The position numbers were made by a program, and so were the translations under genes. Of a stretch of DNA of 64,000 bases, positions 52,901 through 59,573 are shown one piece after another; the first letter of the stretch is position 1; every line of letters starts with the position of its first letter. The notes below the pieces were generated by a model. It had not been told where the DNA came from, did not search any database, and saw only the letters and a list, made by a program, of their open reading frames with translations. Source of the stretch: Progne subis subis (taxonomy: Eukaryota > Chordata > Aves > Passeriformes > Hirundinidae); assembly GCA_022316685.1 (NCBI GenBank), contig JAKJHU010000037.1, positions 2,343,792 to 2,407,791 of the forward strand. Direction: 5' to 3'.

Positions 52901-55712
52901 GACCAAAGGGCAAAGTCAAGTCCTTTCATGAGACTGGCCGAGCCATGGCCACCCTGATGTCAGATGAGGTATTCCATGACATTGCCTACAAAGCCGAGGA
53001 CCATCAGGACCTGATCGCAGGCATCAATGAATTTCTGGATAAAGTCATTGTCCTCTCCCCAGGGGGCAGGGCCCAGAGGCAGGGACAAGACACTACCCAA
53101 CAGGGATAAAGTGGGAGTGGAAGAGTTAGGTTACAGCTGAATAAGGACAAACAATTTGATACAGATTTCAAATCCAATAACACACAATATAAGCCCAATT
53201 AATGCATTACAACATCTAGTAATATAATTAACACTTGGCATGTACTTTATGGTATTTAACCCACAGGCTCTTTAGAAAGTCCTGCCATTAAGCATTAGCA
53301 GCGGTTAACATATGGAGATACTTTTTTCCAAAGCCCCCTTCCTCTAAATAATTTTTCTACTTACCTTTGATTCTCTCTGTGCCTCTTTCTGGCACAGGGT
53401 GTCAAAAGGAACACATTACCCAGAACACACTGCATTATTTCAAACACCTCTTCCTTTAAAATTCATTCATACTCTAATTACATGCAAATAAAGCTTCTAT
53501 GTTTGTATACAGCCACACACATTCCACCAAGCTACAGATGGCAGAAGGAAAAATCATGAAAGAGGTTTGAGTGGCTGCTCTAAGAGACTGCTTGGCCAGC
53601 CTCAATGCCCCTCCTATGTTAATAACTGAACAAGGAAAGCACAAAGAGGAAAGTAAAAATGGATTTAGGTGCTACAAGATCCTCCCTGCAAGGAGGAGAA
53701 AGTCAAAACTTTCCATCACTGCATCCACCACTAGCTCTGTATCCAAGAGGCAATCAGAGAAGTGTTGTTAAGCAATCCAGCACACACAGCGCACATGACG
53801 CTGGAGTACTGTCCTGAGTTAGCTGCTGCTGCTGCTGAGTGCAGTCATGAAATTCAGTGAATAGCACCAATTGCTCAATTTGCTTCTGGCATCAAGTTAT
53901 ACTTTCAACAGTGACTGGTAAACAGCTAAAAATATTAGTCTAATGCATTCTTCTTCTGCTAGGCAATACGTAAAGTTCCGGGTTGGCTTTTTTGTTGTTG
54001 TTTTTGGTCCAGTTCTGGCAAAAGTAAGGTCTGTGTCATATCCTGTCAAAACACGGCATACCAGAAAAGCCAAATTTTGCTAGTACAGAAAATGCTACAA
54101 GGATTGTGCAGTTTTCTCTCCCATGCAAAAGTAAAACAGCATTTTTATCTTGTTGCTGCATGATTATAATTAAAAGAAGAGCAATTTCCTTATCTGGTTG
54201 CAATGGCTGTTTTGTGGTATATTTGACAAGATGTACCAGCAGCAAGAAATAATTTTTCCTTCGTGTTTCCAAAAACATGTCTTTTGGCTCTGAGATTAAC
54301 AAAAACACACTGAAGTTAGCAAAAACTCTGTTGCTTCTTCAGGATTTTAAAGCCCAGATTTTTCCACCTCCACATGCAGCCAGAAGGGGTTTTTAGAAAA
54401 TTCAGGTATTTAAAGCTACTTTGTAGTTAAATCTCACAGATTTCTAGAAGTATCTCCATATCATCTGCTGTTTATAAAAAGTTTTTTAAAAGAGCAAACA
54501 GATAGCATTAAATGCTAACAGTATATGTTTGAAACATCACACGACAACATAAAGTTGAAGTTCCAACAAAGAGTAACTTTCAACAAGTGCAGCTTCTATA
54601 AAGTCAGTTTCCTCAAACGTGTTCCTGTTGGAGTCAGTTCTAGTTATGTTTTGAGAAAGTAGGTGCACCTTGTAAGGAAGAGCCTCTTACTGCTTTCTGT
54701 ACAGCTTGGACAACAGATCCACACAGGTCTTCACCTTGCCTTTAAGAAGGTACATAAAGAAACCCGACTGCTGGTTTCACACTATTGACATTAAATCCTT
54801 CACACACAATTAAAAGTGACAGTAAGTGGCATAAATAGAAACTGTGCTTCTTACTATTTCACAGTCCTTCAACTCTTGCTAAGTCCTGGGAATAGGACTT
54901 TCCAAAAAACACTGAGCAAATAGAACTTCTTCAGTATCACCTGGAATTGCACTTAATCAGAAGCTCTGAAAAACCCAAGTCTTCATCTATCTTATGGCAG
55001 CCTTCTAAATATTTGCAAGACTGTTTTTGGAATATAGAGTATATGCTGCTTTTGAAAATTATTAACCTGGAATGCCATATCATTCCTGGAGAGGCAAAAT
55101 CCTGAGCTTTTTAATGGATGGAAATTTATTTTTACTTCAGATTCAATAGGAGTAGGCTCTCTCATTACCTTTAATTTCTCTTGAGAATCATTGCCAGTCT
55201 ATCAAAAACAAAGTAACAAATAAGTCTGGCTGATTTTGTTCACAAATATATACAGTGACAAGACTTCAGAAACTATAATATATTATCTGTAAAAACACAT
55301 TTATCAAATTTCCCAAAAAGCAATTCAAAAAATAAGCATTTGCAGCCAAAGTATTTCAGCACGAGACACTTCTCCAGAACTTCAAATTCCCTGAAAGGCA
55401 TTCTACCACTTACCAATTTTCTATTTTATTTCACAAAGAATACAATCAAAGGCAACAGTTAATAAAAAGTAAGAAAAATCAGTCATATTCTAGAAGCACA
55501 TATAATAAAGAAACCAAAAATATCTTAAAAGGTCAGAGCTGTAAGTCAAAACCAAAAAGCTTCAGTTCTGAAGTAATCCAAATGCATCTACAATGAAAAC
55601 ATTTACCTGATATTAGCTTTTGGAGTGTACTCTTATCTCCATTAACAGCAGCAGCATGCACTTCAGATGCTAATGAGGAACCACTGAAGAGACAGTTTGC
55701 TGAAATATTCAT
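3691..55712 (-). CDS. INVS: INVS (inversin / nephrocystin-2), 5' part, seven coding exons
   Basis: Inversin is an ankyrin-repeat scaffold of the proximal ciliary 'inversin compartment', where it works with NPHP3, NEK8 and ANKS6. It is needed for left-right asymmetry and renal development and dampens canonical Wnt signalling through Dishevelled (family knowledge). Seven minus-strand exons join in phase to encode residues 1-359 plus one base of codon 360, about a third of the roughly 1065-residue mammalian protein. All junctions have AG acceptors and GT donors, and the residues across every junction read as inversin (for example [18 protein letters not shown] and [13 protein letters not shown]). 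The visible part is the N-terminal half of the ankyrin array. The later repeats, IQ motifs and D-boxes lie outside the window. The coding exons are intact, with no stop or frameshift. The coordinates span introns; individual exons are listed separately. Confidence 0.97.
4220..4412 (-). mobile_element. CR1 LINE 3'-end fragment
   Basis: The plus strand reads as the reverse complement of a CR1 3' end: AGGTTGGAAAAGACCTCTGA, CACCAAGTCCAACC, then CACCTCCAGGGGCTGTGATT and TTCCAACATCTCATC. It is strongly 5'-truncated, as usual for CR1, and lies in INVS intron 7. Confidence 0.85.
5993..6125 (+). mobile_element. tRNA-Ile-headed, CR1-tailed SINE (TguSINE1-like)
   Basis: The head TAGCTCAGTTGGTTAGAGC is the D-arm/A-box region of tRNA-Ile, followed by GGGTTCAACCCC (B-box/T-arm) and GGGCCA (acceptor end). 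The anticodon arm is shortened, so it cannot be a functional tRNA. The next block, GAGCTGGACTTGATGATCCT through TTCCCACTCGGAATATTCTG, is a CR1 3' tail in sense orientation. Passerine TguSINE1 is known to have this tRNA-Ile plus CR1-tail architecture and to be mobilised by CR1 reverse transcriptase. It is the best lineage marker in the window. Confidence 0.85.
8335..8444 (-). CDS. INVS: INVS exon 7: residues 266-302, ankyrin repeat
   Basis: This 110-nt exon lies between TTCTCAG|GTCATG and TTTGCT|GTAAGT. It completes Gly266 and encodes [20 protein letters not shown], then [16 protein letters not shown]. The phase goes from 1 to 0. The [10 protein letters not shown] core is a canonical ankyrin repeat. 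One apparent substitution against the mammalian form (S to F after NK) lies in a loop. Confidence 0.95.
8445..12001 (-). other. INVS: INVS intron 6
   Basis: A 3.6-kb AT-rich intron. A-runs of 20 (8511-8530) and 19 (9929-9947) bases are present, without a recognisable retrocopy next to them. No other element was recognised. Confidence 0.85.
12002..12182 (-). CDS. INVS: INVS exon 6: residues 206-265, ankyrin repeats
   Basis: This 181-nt exon lies between TTAAAG|GAAGCC and TTACTTG|GTAACC. It encodes [40 protein letters not shown] and [20 protein letters not shown] plus the first base of Gly266. It was found by direct translation of the minus strand; there is no methionine near its start, so simple ORF calling does not show it. 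The phase (0 to 1) fits exons 5 and 7 exactly. Confidence 0.95.
13905..15630 (-). mobile_element. CR1 LINE, degenerate 3' part with RT fragment, split by an LTR
   Basis: On the plus strand the 3' end comes first (GAATGGTTGGTATTGGAAAG, CACCTAGTCCAACCCCC), followed by the antisense ORF2 end. Minus-strand translation gives [20 protein letters not shown] and [10 protein letters not shown], the reverse-transcriptase block with the FADD catalytic motif, but stops and frameshifts break the frame. The element is interrupted by an LTR at 14930-15311 and resumes with the block CTCAGGCATGATTTCCCCTT, fading at about 15630. It lies in INVS intron 5. Confidence 0.9.
14930..15311 (+). mobile_element. Solo LTR inserted into CR1, with 6-bp target duplication
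   Basis: CR1 similarity stops at 14929 and resumes at 15312. The inserted 382 bp are flanked by TACCCC on both sides (14924-14929 and 15312-15317), a six-base duplication typical of class II (ERVK-like) elements. The insert ends in CA; its first base pair is GG rather than TG, probably mutated. Inside are TATAAAA (near 15182) and AATAAA (near 15196), close together as in avian LTRs. No internal retroviral sequence remains, so it is a solo LTR younger than the CR1 copy. Confidence 0.7.
18015..18222 (+). mobile_element. CR1 LINE ORF2 5' (endonuclease-region) fragment
   Basis: Sense-strand blocks ACAAACAGGAGGAGTTGGAA and CTGAAACCTGGTGGGGTGAA, then AGGCTGTTCAGAAAGGACAG, match the CR1 endonuclease region (TETWW... 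and GYRLFRRDR in intact elements). An internal piece of CR1 with no 3' end is unusual, because CR1 copies are normally 5'-truncated. Its right side was probably removed or replaced when the adjacent LTR inserted. Confidence 0.7.
18222..18556 (+). mobile_element. Old solo LTR (avian ERV)
   Basis: Blocks resembling a common avian ERV LTR occur in order: CATACCATATAATATCATGC, GGGAAGAATAAATAAATTTC, ACCCACAAGTCTTCTTGCCT, GAGTGAGTGGCTGTGTGGG and the terminal CCCAACATACCACA. The core promoter position reads CAGCAAAAATAC, a decayed TATA region. No coding sequence is attached. It directly abuts the CR1 piece on its left. Family assignment is from pattern memory only. Confidence 0.6.
19691..19858 (-). 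CDS. INVS: INVS exon 5: residues 150-205, ankyrin repeats
   Basis: This 168-nt, phase 0/0 exon encodes [20 protein letters not shown], then [20 protein letters not shown] and ends HTVKCIL. The borders are TTGCAG|CAAACT and ATTCTG|GTAAGA. It carries two TALHW/PLHWA ankyrin helix-turn signatures. Translation runs open beyond the donor into the intron but loses all similarity there, which fixes the 3' border. Confidence 0.95.
19859..22049 (-). other. INVS: INVS intron 4
   Basis: A 2.2-kb intron. No transposon, exon or RNA gene was recognised. A slightly GC-richer stretch around 20270-20600 and 21240-21570 has no identifiable content. Confidence 0.85.
22050..22223 (-). CDS. INVS: INVS exon 4: residues 92-149, ankyrin repeats
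   Basis: This 174-nt, phase 0/0 exon encodes [20 protein letters not shown], then the repeat core [20 protein letters not shown] and ends VDTQDRNK. The acceptor is TACCCAG|GGGAAT and the donor is AACAAG|GTAAAAG. Identity with mammalian inversin is very high, with only conservative changes seen. The flanking intron 3 is the largest in the window at 26.4 kb. Confidence 0.95.
25892..25939. repeat. A homopolymer, 48 bases
   Basis: An uninterrupted A run in INVS intron 3. The sequence to its left shows no recognisable cDNA or SINE, so it is not demonstrably a poly-A tail. Length is likely polymorphic or assembly-limited. Confidence 0.95.
26015..26166 (+). mobile_element. Degraded LTR 3' fragment (possible)
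   Basis: TTTTCCAATTTTCTCTCCCT followed by GTAGTGAGAGAGCAGCTGGG resembles the 3' part of the same broad class of avian LTRs seen at 18.2 kb (U5 with GAGTGAGCGAGCGGCTG). The 5' half is not recognisable. Weak call. Confidence 0.35.
29479..29503. repeat. (TAAA)n microsatellite
   Basis: Six perfect TAAA units in INVS intron 3. Confidence 0.95.
31028..31376 (-). pseudogene. Unidentified exon-like coding relic in INVS intron 3
   Basis: On the minus strand a good acceptor (CTTGCTTTCAG at 31377) is followed by ATG and 35 codons that look protein-like ([34 protein letters not shown]), then TGG TAA. One base out of phase the reading resumes at [20 protein letters not shown] and runs through [40 protein letters not shown] and [12 protein letters not shown] to a donor-like GAG|GTAATAAAG. 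The composition is unlike chance intronic ORFs. I do not recognise the family. It cannot be an INVS coding cassette, because in INVS phase 0 it meets TGA within 14 codons. It may be a retrocopied or duplicated exon, or a gene fragment with one frameshift. Confidence 0.4.
36402..36434. repeat. A15 followed by (GAA)n
   Basis: Fifteen As pass into about six GAA units, a small purine microsatellite in intron 3. Confidence 0.9.
39629..39700. repeat. A/C-rich low-complexity stretch
   Basis: Irregular AAAC/AACC units over about 70 bases, with no T except one. No gene. Confidence 0.85.
48290..48621 (+). mobile_element. LTR remnant next to INVS exon 3
   Basis: GACTGGTAATAAATTAAACT contains the AATAAA signal. 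It is followed by CTTCCCCACGTCAAGTCTGT, CTGAGGAGGGGAGTGATAGA, GGGTGCTTGGTGTCCAGCTA and an end in CACA, a pattern common in passerine ERV LTRs. The 5' end is uncertain (between about 48230 and 48300). It is antisense to INVS and ends about 46 bp from the exon 3 donor at 48668. Confidence 0.65.
48668..48834 (-). CDS. INVS: INVS exon 3: residues 36-91, first ankyrin repeats
   Basis: This 167-nt exon lies between a long T-run acceptor (TTTTAG|GAAACT) and the donor CAAAAG|GTAATTA. It encodes Gly36 (split codon) to Lys91, including [20 protein letters not shown] and the second repeat start [11 protein letters not shown]. The phase goes from 1 to 0 and the next exon continues in frame. An LTR remnant ends only about 46 bp beyond the donor in the intron. 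No strong start or stop signal marks this exon, so it is easily missed by ORF scanning. Confidence 0.95.
52154..52487 (+). mobile_element. LTR of an avian endogenous retrovirus, left part of the SLC4A4 chimera
   Basis: The segment starts TG (TGCTGTAATGC) and can be closed at CA just before the SLC4A4 homology. It contains an AATAAA polyadenylation signal near 52401, followed by an R/U5-like stretch. The first about 166 bp reappear inverted at 53050-53214 with roughly ten differences. No primer-binding site, gag, pol or env follows; the LTR passes directly into host cDNA. LTR identity is inferred from structure and from general resemblance to short passerine ERV LTRs. The exact family is not assigned. 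Confidence 0.65.
52488..53064 (+). pseudogene. SLC4A4: Intronless retrocopy of part of SLC4A4 (NBCe1 cytoplasmic domain)
   Basis: SLC4A4 encodes the electrogenic Na+/HCO3- cotransporter NBCe1. This segment copies part of its cytosolic N-terminal domain: [80 protein letters not shown] and [20 protein letters not shown]. These blocks span several exons in the parent gene but are contiguous here, so the copy came from RNA. Homology begins at about GTCGAG ATG and ends near VIVL-PG. No transmembrane part is present, so transport is impossible. The nine residues expected between SSAS and the following Ser (RMF...NG cassette) are cleanly absent, as in NBCe1-D/E splice forms. Several otherwise conserved positions differ. 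It lies antisense to INVS inside intron 2. Confidence 0.9.
52495..53109 (+). CDS. Open 204-codon frame of the SLC4A4-LTR chimera (coding status unproven)
   Basis: The ATG at 52495 corresponds to an internal methionine of SLC4A4. The frame stays open through the whole retrocopy (about 190 codons) and then 14 codons of the inverted LTR arm ([14 protein letters not shown]) before TAA. An upstream LTR in the same orientation, with a polyadenylation signal, could in principle supply a promoter. The product would be an isolated fragment of the NBCe1 N-terminal domain, without the membrane part, and might at most bind other SLC4 subunits. That is speculative. The open frame may simply mean the insertion is young. 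Confidence 0.35.
   Translation: MIVDNHIEMGLLKSQLKDRVTYALLRKHRHQTKKSNLRLLADIGKTVSSASSSAMAHQNLTSTSLNDISDMPEKDQLKNKFMKKLPRDSEASNVLVGEVDFLERLFIAFVRLRQAVILGALTEVPVPTRFLFILLGPKGKVKSFHETGRAMATLMSDEVFHDIAYKAEDHQDLIAGINEFLDKVIVLSPGGRAQRQGQDTTQQG
53050..53214 (-). mobile_element. Inverted copy of the first 165 bp of the LTR, right arm of the chimera
   Basis: Read on the minus strand this segment repeats 52154-52319 with about ten differences (roughly 94% identical) and one single-base indel. Blocks such as GTCCTTATTCAGCTGTAACC and TCTTGTCCCTGCCTCTGGGC are identical in both arms. It ends exactly where the left LTR begins (TGnTGTAATGC). The two arms therefore form a long inverted repeat around the SLC4A4 copy. 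Flanking six-mers (ACTGGT left, TCTAGT right) match at four of six positions, which is not a convincing target-site duplication. Confidence 0.85.
53820..53837. repeat. (GCT)n trinucleotide repeat
   Basis: About five to six GCT units, intronic. Confidence 0.85.
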
Positions 55713-55776
55713 ACTCTTTCAAGGTATTACTATAGGTCAGATCTGTGCCACCAACATTTTTTGTAGAAATTCAGTT
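55607..55776 (-). CDS. INVS: INVS exon 2: 5' UTR end, start codon, residues 1-35
   Basis: The coding part is 55712-55607 (106 nt). The protein begins [20 protein letters not shown] and aligns residue for residue with the mammalian inversin N-terminus. The ATG (55712-55710) has A at -3, an acceptable Kozak context. The acceptor is a T-rich tract ending in TAG at 55779-55777. The donor CAG|GTAAAT follows base 55607, leaving phase 1 (G of Gly36). A six-codon upstream ORF, ATG at 55757 to TGA ending at 55737, lies in the UTR part of this exon and ends 24 nt before the main start. Confidence 0.93.
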
Positions 55777-58700
55777 CTAGAAAAAAACCCAAAGCTACAT
55801 TAATAAAACAGAATTATTTTCATAGTAAGTATTAAACATTATCCAAACAATGCTAAGGAGAATAAACTTCTTTTAAAAACAGAAAATAAAAAAATGGCTT
55901 TTATCTGAGTTAAATCTACCTCTAGCCAAAATTCACCAGAAAAAAAGCCTTCATTAAGAAATAAATACCTATATATTGTAGTTTCATTACCTTAAACACA
56001 AATTTCAGTCCATAAGTTTTGCAAAAGTCTATAAAGTGTTTATCTACACATCAGACTGTTCTTCAGACTGTTGTCATGCATGCTTTAATTCAGTAACCAA
56101 TAATGTTTGTTTTGAAGTATCAACTCATTATATCCTACAGTATAGAATCAGAGAATATCCTGAACTGGAATGGACACACTGGGACCACTGAAGTCCAGCT
56201 CCTGGCCCCGCACTGAACATGCCCAAGAGTCATCCCATGTGCCCAAGAGCATTGTCTGAACTCTTCTTGAACTGTGGCAGGCTGGTGCTGTGACCACTTC
56301 CTGGGGAGCTTGTTCCAGTGCCCAACCACCCTCTGGGTGAAGAACCTTTTCCTGATATCCTGCCTAAACCTCTCCTGACACAACTTCAGGCCATTACCCA
56401 GGTCCTGTCACTGGCCCTTTCACAGAGCAGAGGTCAGTGCCTGTCCCTCCTCTTCCCCTCACAAGGAAATTGTGACTGCAATGAGGTCTCCCCTCAGTCT
56501 CCTCCAGTCTGAACAGACCAAGTGATTTCAGCTCCTCCTCATGTGGCTTCCCCTCAAGGCTCTTCGCCATCTTCATAGCCCTCCTCTGGATGCTCTCTAA
56601 TAGCTTCATATCTTTCTTATACTGTGGCACCCAGAACTGCCCCCAGCACTCGAGGTGAGGCCGCCCCAGTGCAGAGCAGAGCGGGACAGTCCCCTTCCCT
56701 GCCCAGCTGGTGATGTTGTGCCTAATGCACCCCAGGACAGGGTTGACTCTCCTGGCTGCCAGGGCATTGCTGACTTGTGTTCAACTTGTCATCAATCAGT
56801 CCTTTCCACGGCACTGCTTCCCAGCATCTCATTCCTCAGCCTATCCATACACCCAGGGGCAGAATCTGGCACTTTGCCTTGTTAAACTTCACACAGTTGG
56901 TGACTTGTCGAGGTCTCCTGACTTGTCGAGGTCTCTCTACAGGACCTCTTCACCCTGGAGGGAGATAACAGCTCCTCCCAATTTTGTTTCATTTGCGAAC
57001 TCATTTAGTATCCCTTCCAGTTGCACATCGAAGTCAATAATGAAGATATTGACAATCACAGGGCCGATGATGGAGCCCTGCAGAGCCCCACTAGTGACAC
57101 GTCCCCAGTCTGATGTCACCCCATTCACTGTAACCCTTTGTGCCTGACCCAGTGCTTACACATCATATGATGTGTCTATCCAGTTGTGTATTGGAAAGTT
57201 GGCCCAGGAGGATACTCTGACAGTATTGAAAGCTTTACTGAAATCCAAAAAGATTCCATCAACAGATGTGTCACCTGACCTTACTCCCATTGGGTATATA
57301 CACCTTCTTTTCTTCCATTAGCTCCAAAAGAAGAGCCTTGGTTAGCCAAGCCAGCCTTCTACCTCGTGTGCTTGACTTCTGACATTTGGAATTGCCAGCT
57401 CCCGTGCCCTTCGGAGGTGGTGCTTAAGAAGTGACCAGCACTGACGGACCCCAGCACGTTCAAAAGCATTTTTCTCAAGGGATCTTACTATCTAGTTCCT
57501 CCATTTCCTTCACATTTTACCTCCCAACAAATAAACTAAAATATGAGAAATCCTGGGACAGCAGCATAAAAATCAACAAATACCAAAGAACTTAGTGAAG
57601 CACCAGAAATATCCCAATAACATCAACAATAATTTTTCCGTAAAACTGACTGCATACAGAAGAGAATGAACAATGAAAACTATTCATAGTTTCCAGATGA
57701 AAGCAACAGTTACTTCTGTATAAAGTGTTCATAATCATACAGATGAGAGAAGTAATGCTTTATCTCTACAGCAAGCCCTTTATCTCTACTAAGCAATTCT
57801 TAGTATCATGATTACATTGAATGGGCTAAGTCTGAATCAGAGAAGTTCTGAAATATTAAGAGGGACTAGAAAAGGAAAATTTGTAACATTCCTCAGGTAT
57901 TTTTCCCATCAACAAACAGATGAACTGCTGTCTGGAAGACTTGCTTGATAAAGATCCTCAGTAACAAAAAACAAAAACCAAAAACCAAAAAAACCCAAAA
58001 CAAAACAAAAAAATTGAGACATTTAGTCAATAAAAATCAAGAAATAAGTAAAAGATCTTCTTATGAAATGCTACATAATTGGCATCATCTGTAATATGCA
58101 TTATATTGCTGGAATTATTGCTGGAAATAATTCACTTTTCTTCTTTAAGCTAAAATGTAGAAAAATATTAGCCTTCTCAAGTCACTTAAAATGAAGAGGC
58201 ACTCACATGGACACCAAGGCCTCTCTTCAAGGTGTGTGAAATTTCATACCAAACTACGATATGTCTATTTCGCATTACATAGATAGCAAGAATTACTTCG
58301 TTTTTCTATTCAGCAAAATATGAGGTTGTTAAAATTTAGACATGCTAGCACAATCATGCTATCAAATTTTATTGATACAGTTTCCAAGAGAAGACTGAGC
58401 TTTGAAAAAATATCAAAGATTTTTCCAATGTCAGTTCGTGCACAAGACGTTCATTCTACAGATCAAAGAGCACAAGTTCTTAAGGCAGTCATAGCAGAGC
58501 TGATAAAAGCCAAGTTTCAACCTCAGACTATAAAAAAGACACGACTTGTATGTATATCTATGTGTGTGAGTGTTTGCAGCTCACGAAACTGACAGGCCAC
58601 AAGATTTTTGCAGGGTCACACAAAGTCTGAGCCTGTCAAGCTTTCTTTGAAACCAAGGCAGCCTTGACTTGAAAAAGGCTGCTGTAAAAGGTTTTCTTTT

Positions 58701-59365
58701 AAATGGTGTTACACCTAATTTCCCTCCTTACTCTCACGTGCATACTGGAAATGTGACAAACGCAAAGCGCGGCGTTCTGCGATCTTTTTGAGACAGCTCA
58801 GCAAGGTCTCAGAGCATGTCCGTATTCTGCAAGGTCCAGAGTTTTACTGGAAGAGGGCGAAGCCCTGAATTTTGGGTGTTCTTCATTTTCAGCATTTACA
58901 ACTGAGGAAGCGACAGAAAGCGCAAATCTGTTAAAGCGCCAAGGGATAAACATCAACGATGACGTTCCACTCAAGCGAAAGTTTCCCAACCCGCCCAGGA
59001 GCAGCTCTGCCCCGTCACACACAGGCTTCCAAGCAGAAAGTTTCCTCCCAAACTCCGAGGACACAAAGACCACAAGGCGCACAGTGCCCAAACACCCCTT
59101 CTCGTATTCCCTACAGCCAAACCCGTGTGCCCCGTCCCGGCGGCTGAAGGTACAAGGCAGGATCCAAAGGAACGGCGGACAGCCGCTGGGGGCTGGCAGG
59201 GAGCGATCCAGAGCGGAAGAGGGCGCGGTGCCGCGGGACACCCGCGCCACAAAGGCAGGAAGAGTTAACCCTGCCTCAGCCAGACCGCGAGAGCCGCCTC
59301 CCTCTCTCCTCTCCCTCTCCTCCCCTCCCTCCGGCCCGGAGCTGCAGCTGCGCCCCGTAACTCAC
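55777..59365 (-). other. INVS: INVS intron 1
   Basis: A 3.6-kb intron between the predicted untranslated exon and the first coding exon. It holds the CR1 at 56.14-57.48 kb and an A/C-rich low-complexity stretch at about 57966-58014. The right end rises in GC toward the CpG island, with CACGTG at about 58737. The intron extent depends on the exon 1 prediction. Confidence 0.6.
56140..57480 (-). mobile_element. CR1 LINE, about 1.3 kb 3' part, with broken RT
   Basis: The 3' end is at the left (AGAATCAGAGAATATCCTGA), followed by CAGTGCCCAACCACCCTCTG and GGTCTCCCCTCAGTCTCCTC. Minus-strand translation yields ALQGSIIGPVIVNIFIIDFD and FANETKLGG, the RT palm region where the usual FADD catalytic motif has become FANE. 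Several stops break the frame. The fragment is inactive and lies in INVS intron 1. Confidence 0.9.
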
Positions 59366-59550
59366 CTCCACCCCGCCCTTCTCCTCAGCGCGCCGCCGCC
59401 ACCGCCTCCAGGCGCCGCCCCGCGGACAGCCCCGGTGCGCTCTGGGATCCACGCCCTCCTCCCTCCCTTTCTCCCTCTCTCTCTCTCCTTTCTTTCCTTC
59501 TCCTCCCTTCCTCTCTCCCTCCCTTCTCCTCCTCCTTGCCCTCCCCTTCC
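59366..59550 (-). other. INVS: Predicted non-coding first exon of INVS (3' border firm, 5' border unknown)
   Basis: The first coding exon has an acceptor upstream of its ATG, so the 5' UTR must continue in an upstream exon. In the CpG island the best minus-strand donor is GAG|GTGAGTTAC, with the last exon base at 59366. The upstream sequence is GC-rich and lies between this donor and the divergent ERP44 start, which fits a short untranslated exon inside a bidirectional promoter. The transcription start cannot be read from sequence. The 5' limit given is only a guess that stops before the ZNF143-like motif at 59555. Confidence 0.5.
59455..59546. repeat. Pyrimidine (CT-rich) tract in the promoter
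   Basis: About 90 bases are almost purely C and T on the plus strand (CCTCC, CTCTCT and TTCC runs), so homopurine on the minus strand. It lies between the INVS donor and the ZNF143-like motif. Such mirror-like tracts can adopt triplex (H-DNA) structures; whether this one does is not known. Confidence 0.75.
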
Positions 59551-59554
59551 CGGA

Positions 59555-59573
59555 ACTACGCTTCCCGGCGTGC
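59555..59573 (+). promoter_or_regulatory. ZNF143/THAP11-like (SBS, ACTACnnTTCCC) element
   Basis: The sequence ACTACGCTTCCCGGCGTGC closely follows the known motif ACTACAATTCCCAGCATGC bound by ZNF143 (Staf) and associated with THAP11. The motif is typical of CpG-island and divergent housekeeping promoters. It lies between the two predicted first exons, overlapping an ETS-type CCGGAA. Binding is inferred from the motif only. Confidence 0.6.

Larger units (their letters stand above)
48835..55606 (-). other. INVS: INVS intron 2
   Basis: A 6.8-kb intron holding the LTR-SLC4A4-inverted LTR chimera at 52154-53214. A GCT microsatellite lies at 53820-53837. Nothing further was recognised in 48835-52150 or 53220-55606. 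Confidence 0.85.

Noticed and set aside
52495..53109. Genuine SLC4-family transporter gene at this locus
   Set aside because: Only part of the cytosolic domain is present, it is intronless, and both ends run into LTR sequence.
52154..53214. DNA transposon or MITE with terminal inverted repeats
   Set aside because: The left arm is the start of a longer TG...CA segment with AATAAA and an R/U5-like region, the spacer is host cDNA, and no good target duplication was seen. An LTR-based origin fits better.
52148..53220. ACTGGT/TCTAGT as a target-site duplication of the chimera
   Set aside because: Only four of six positions match, less than expected from the 94% identity of the arms.
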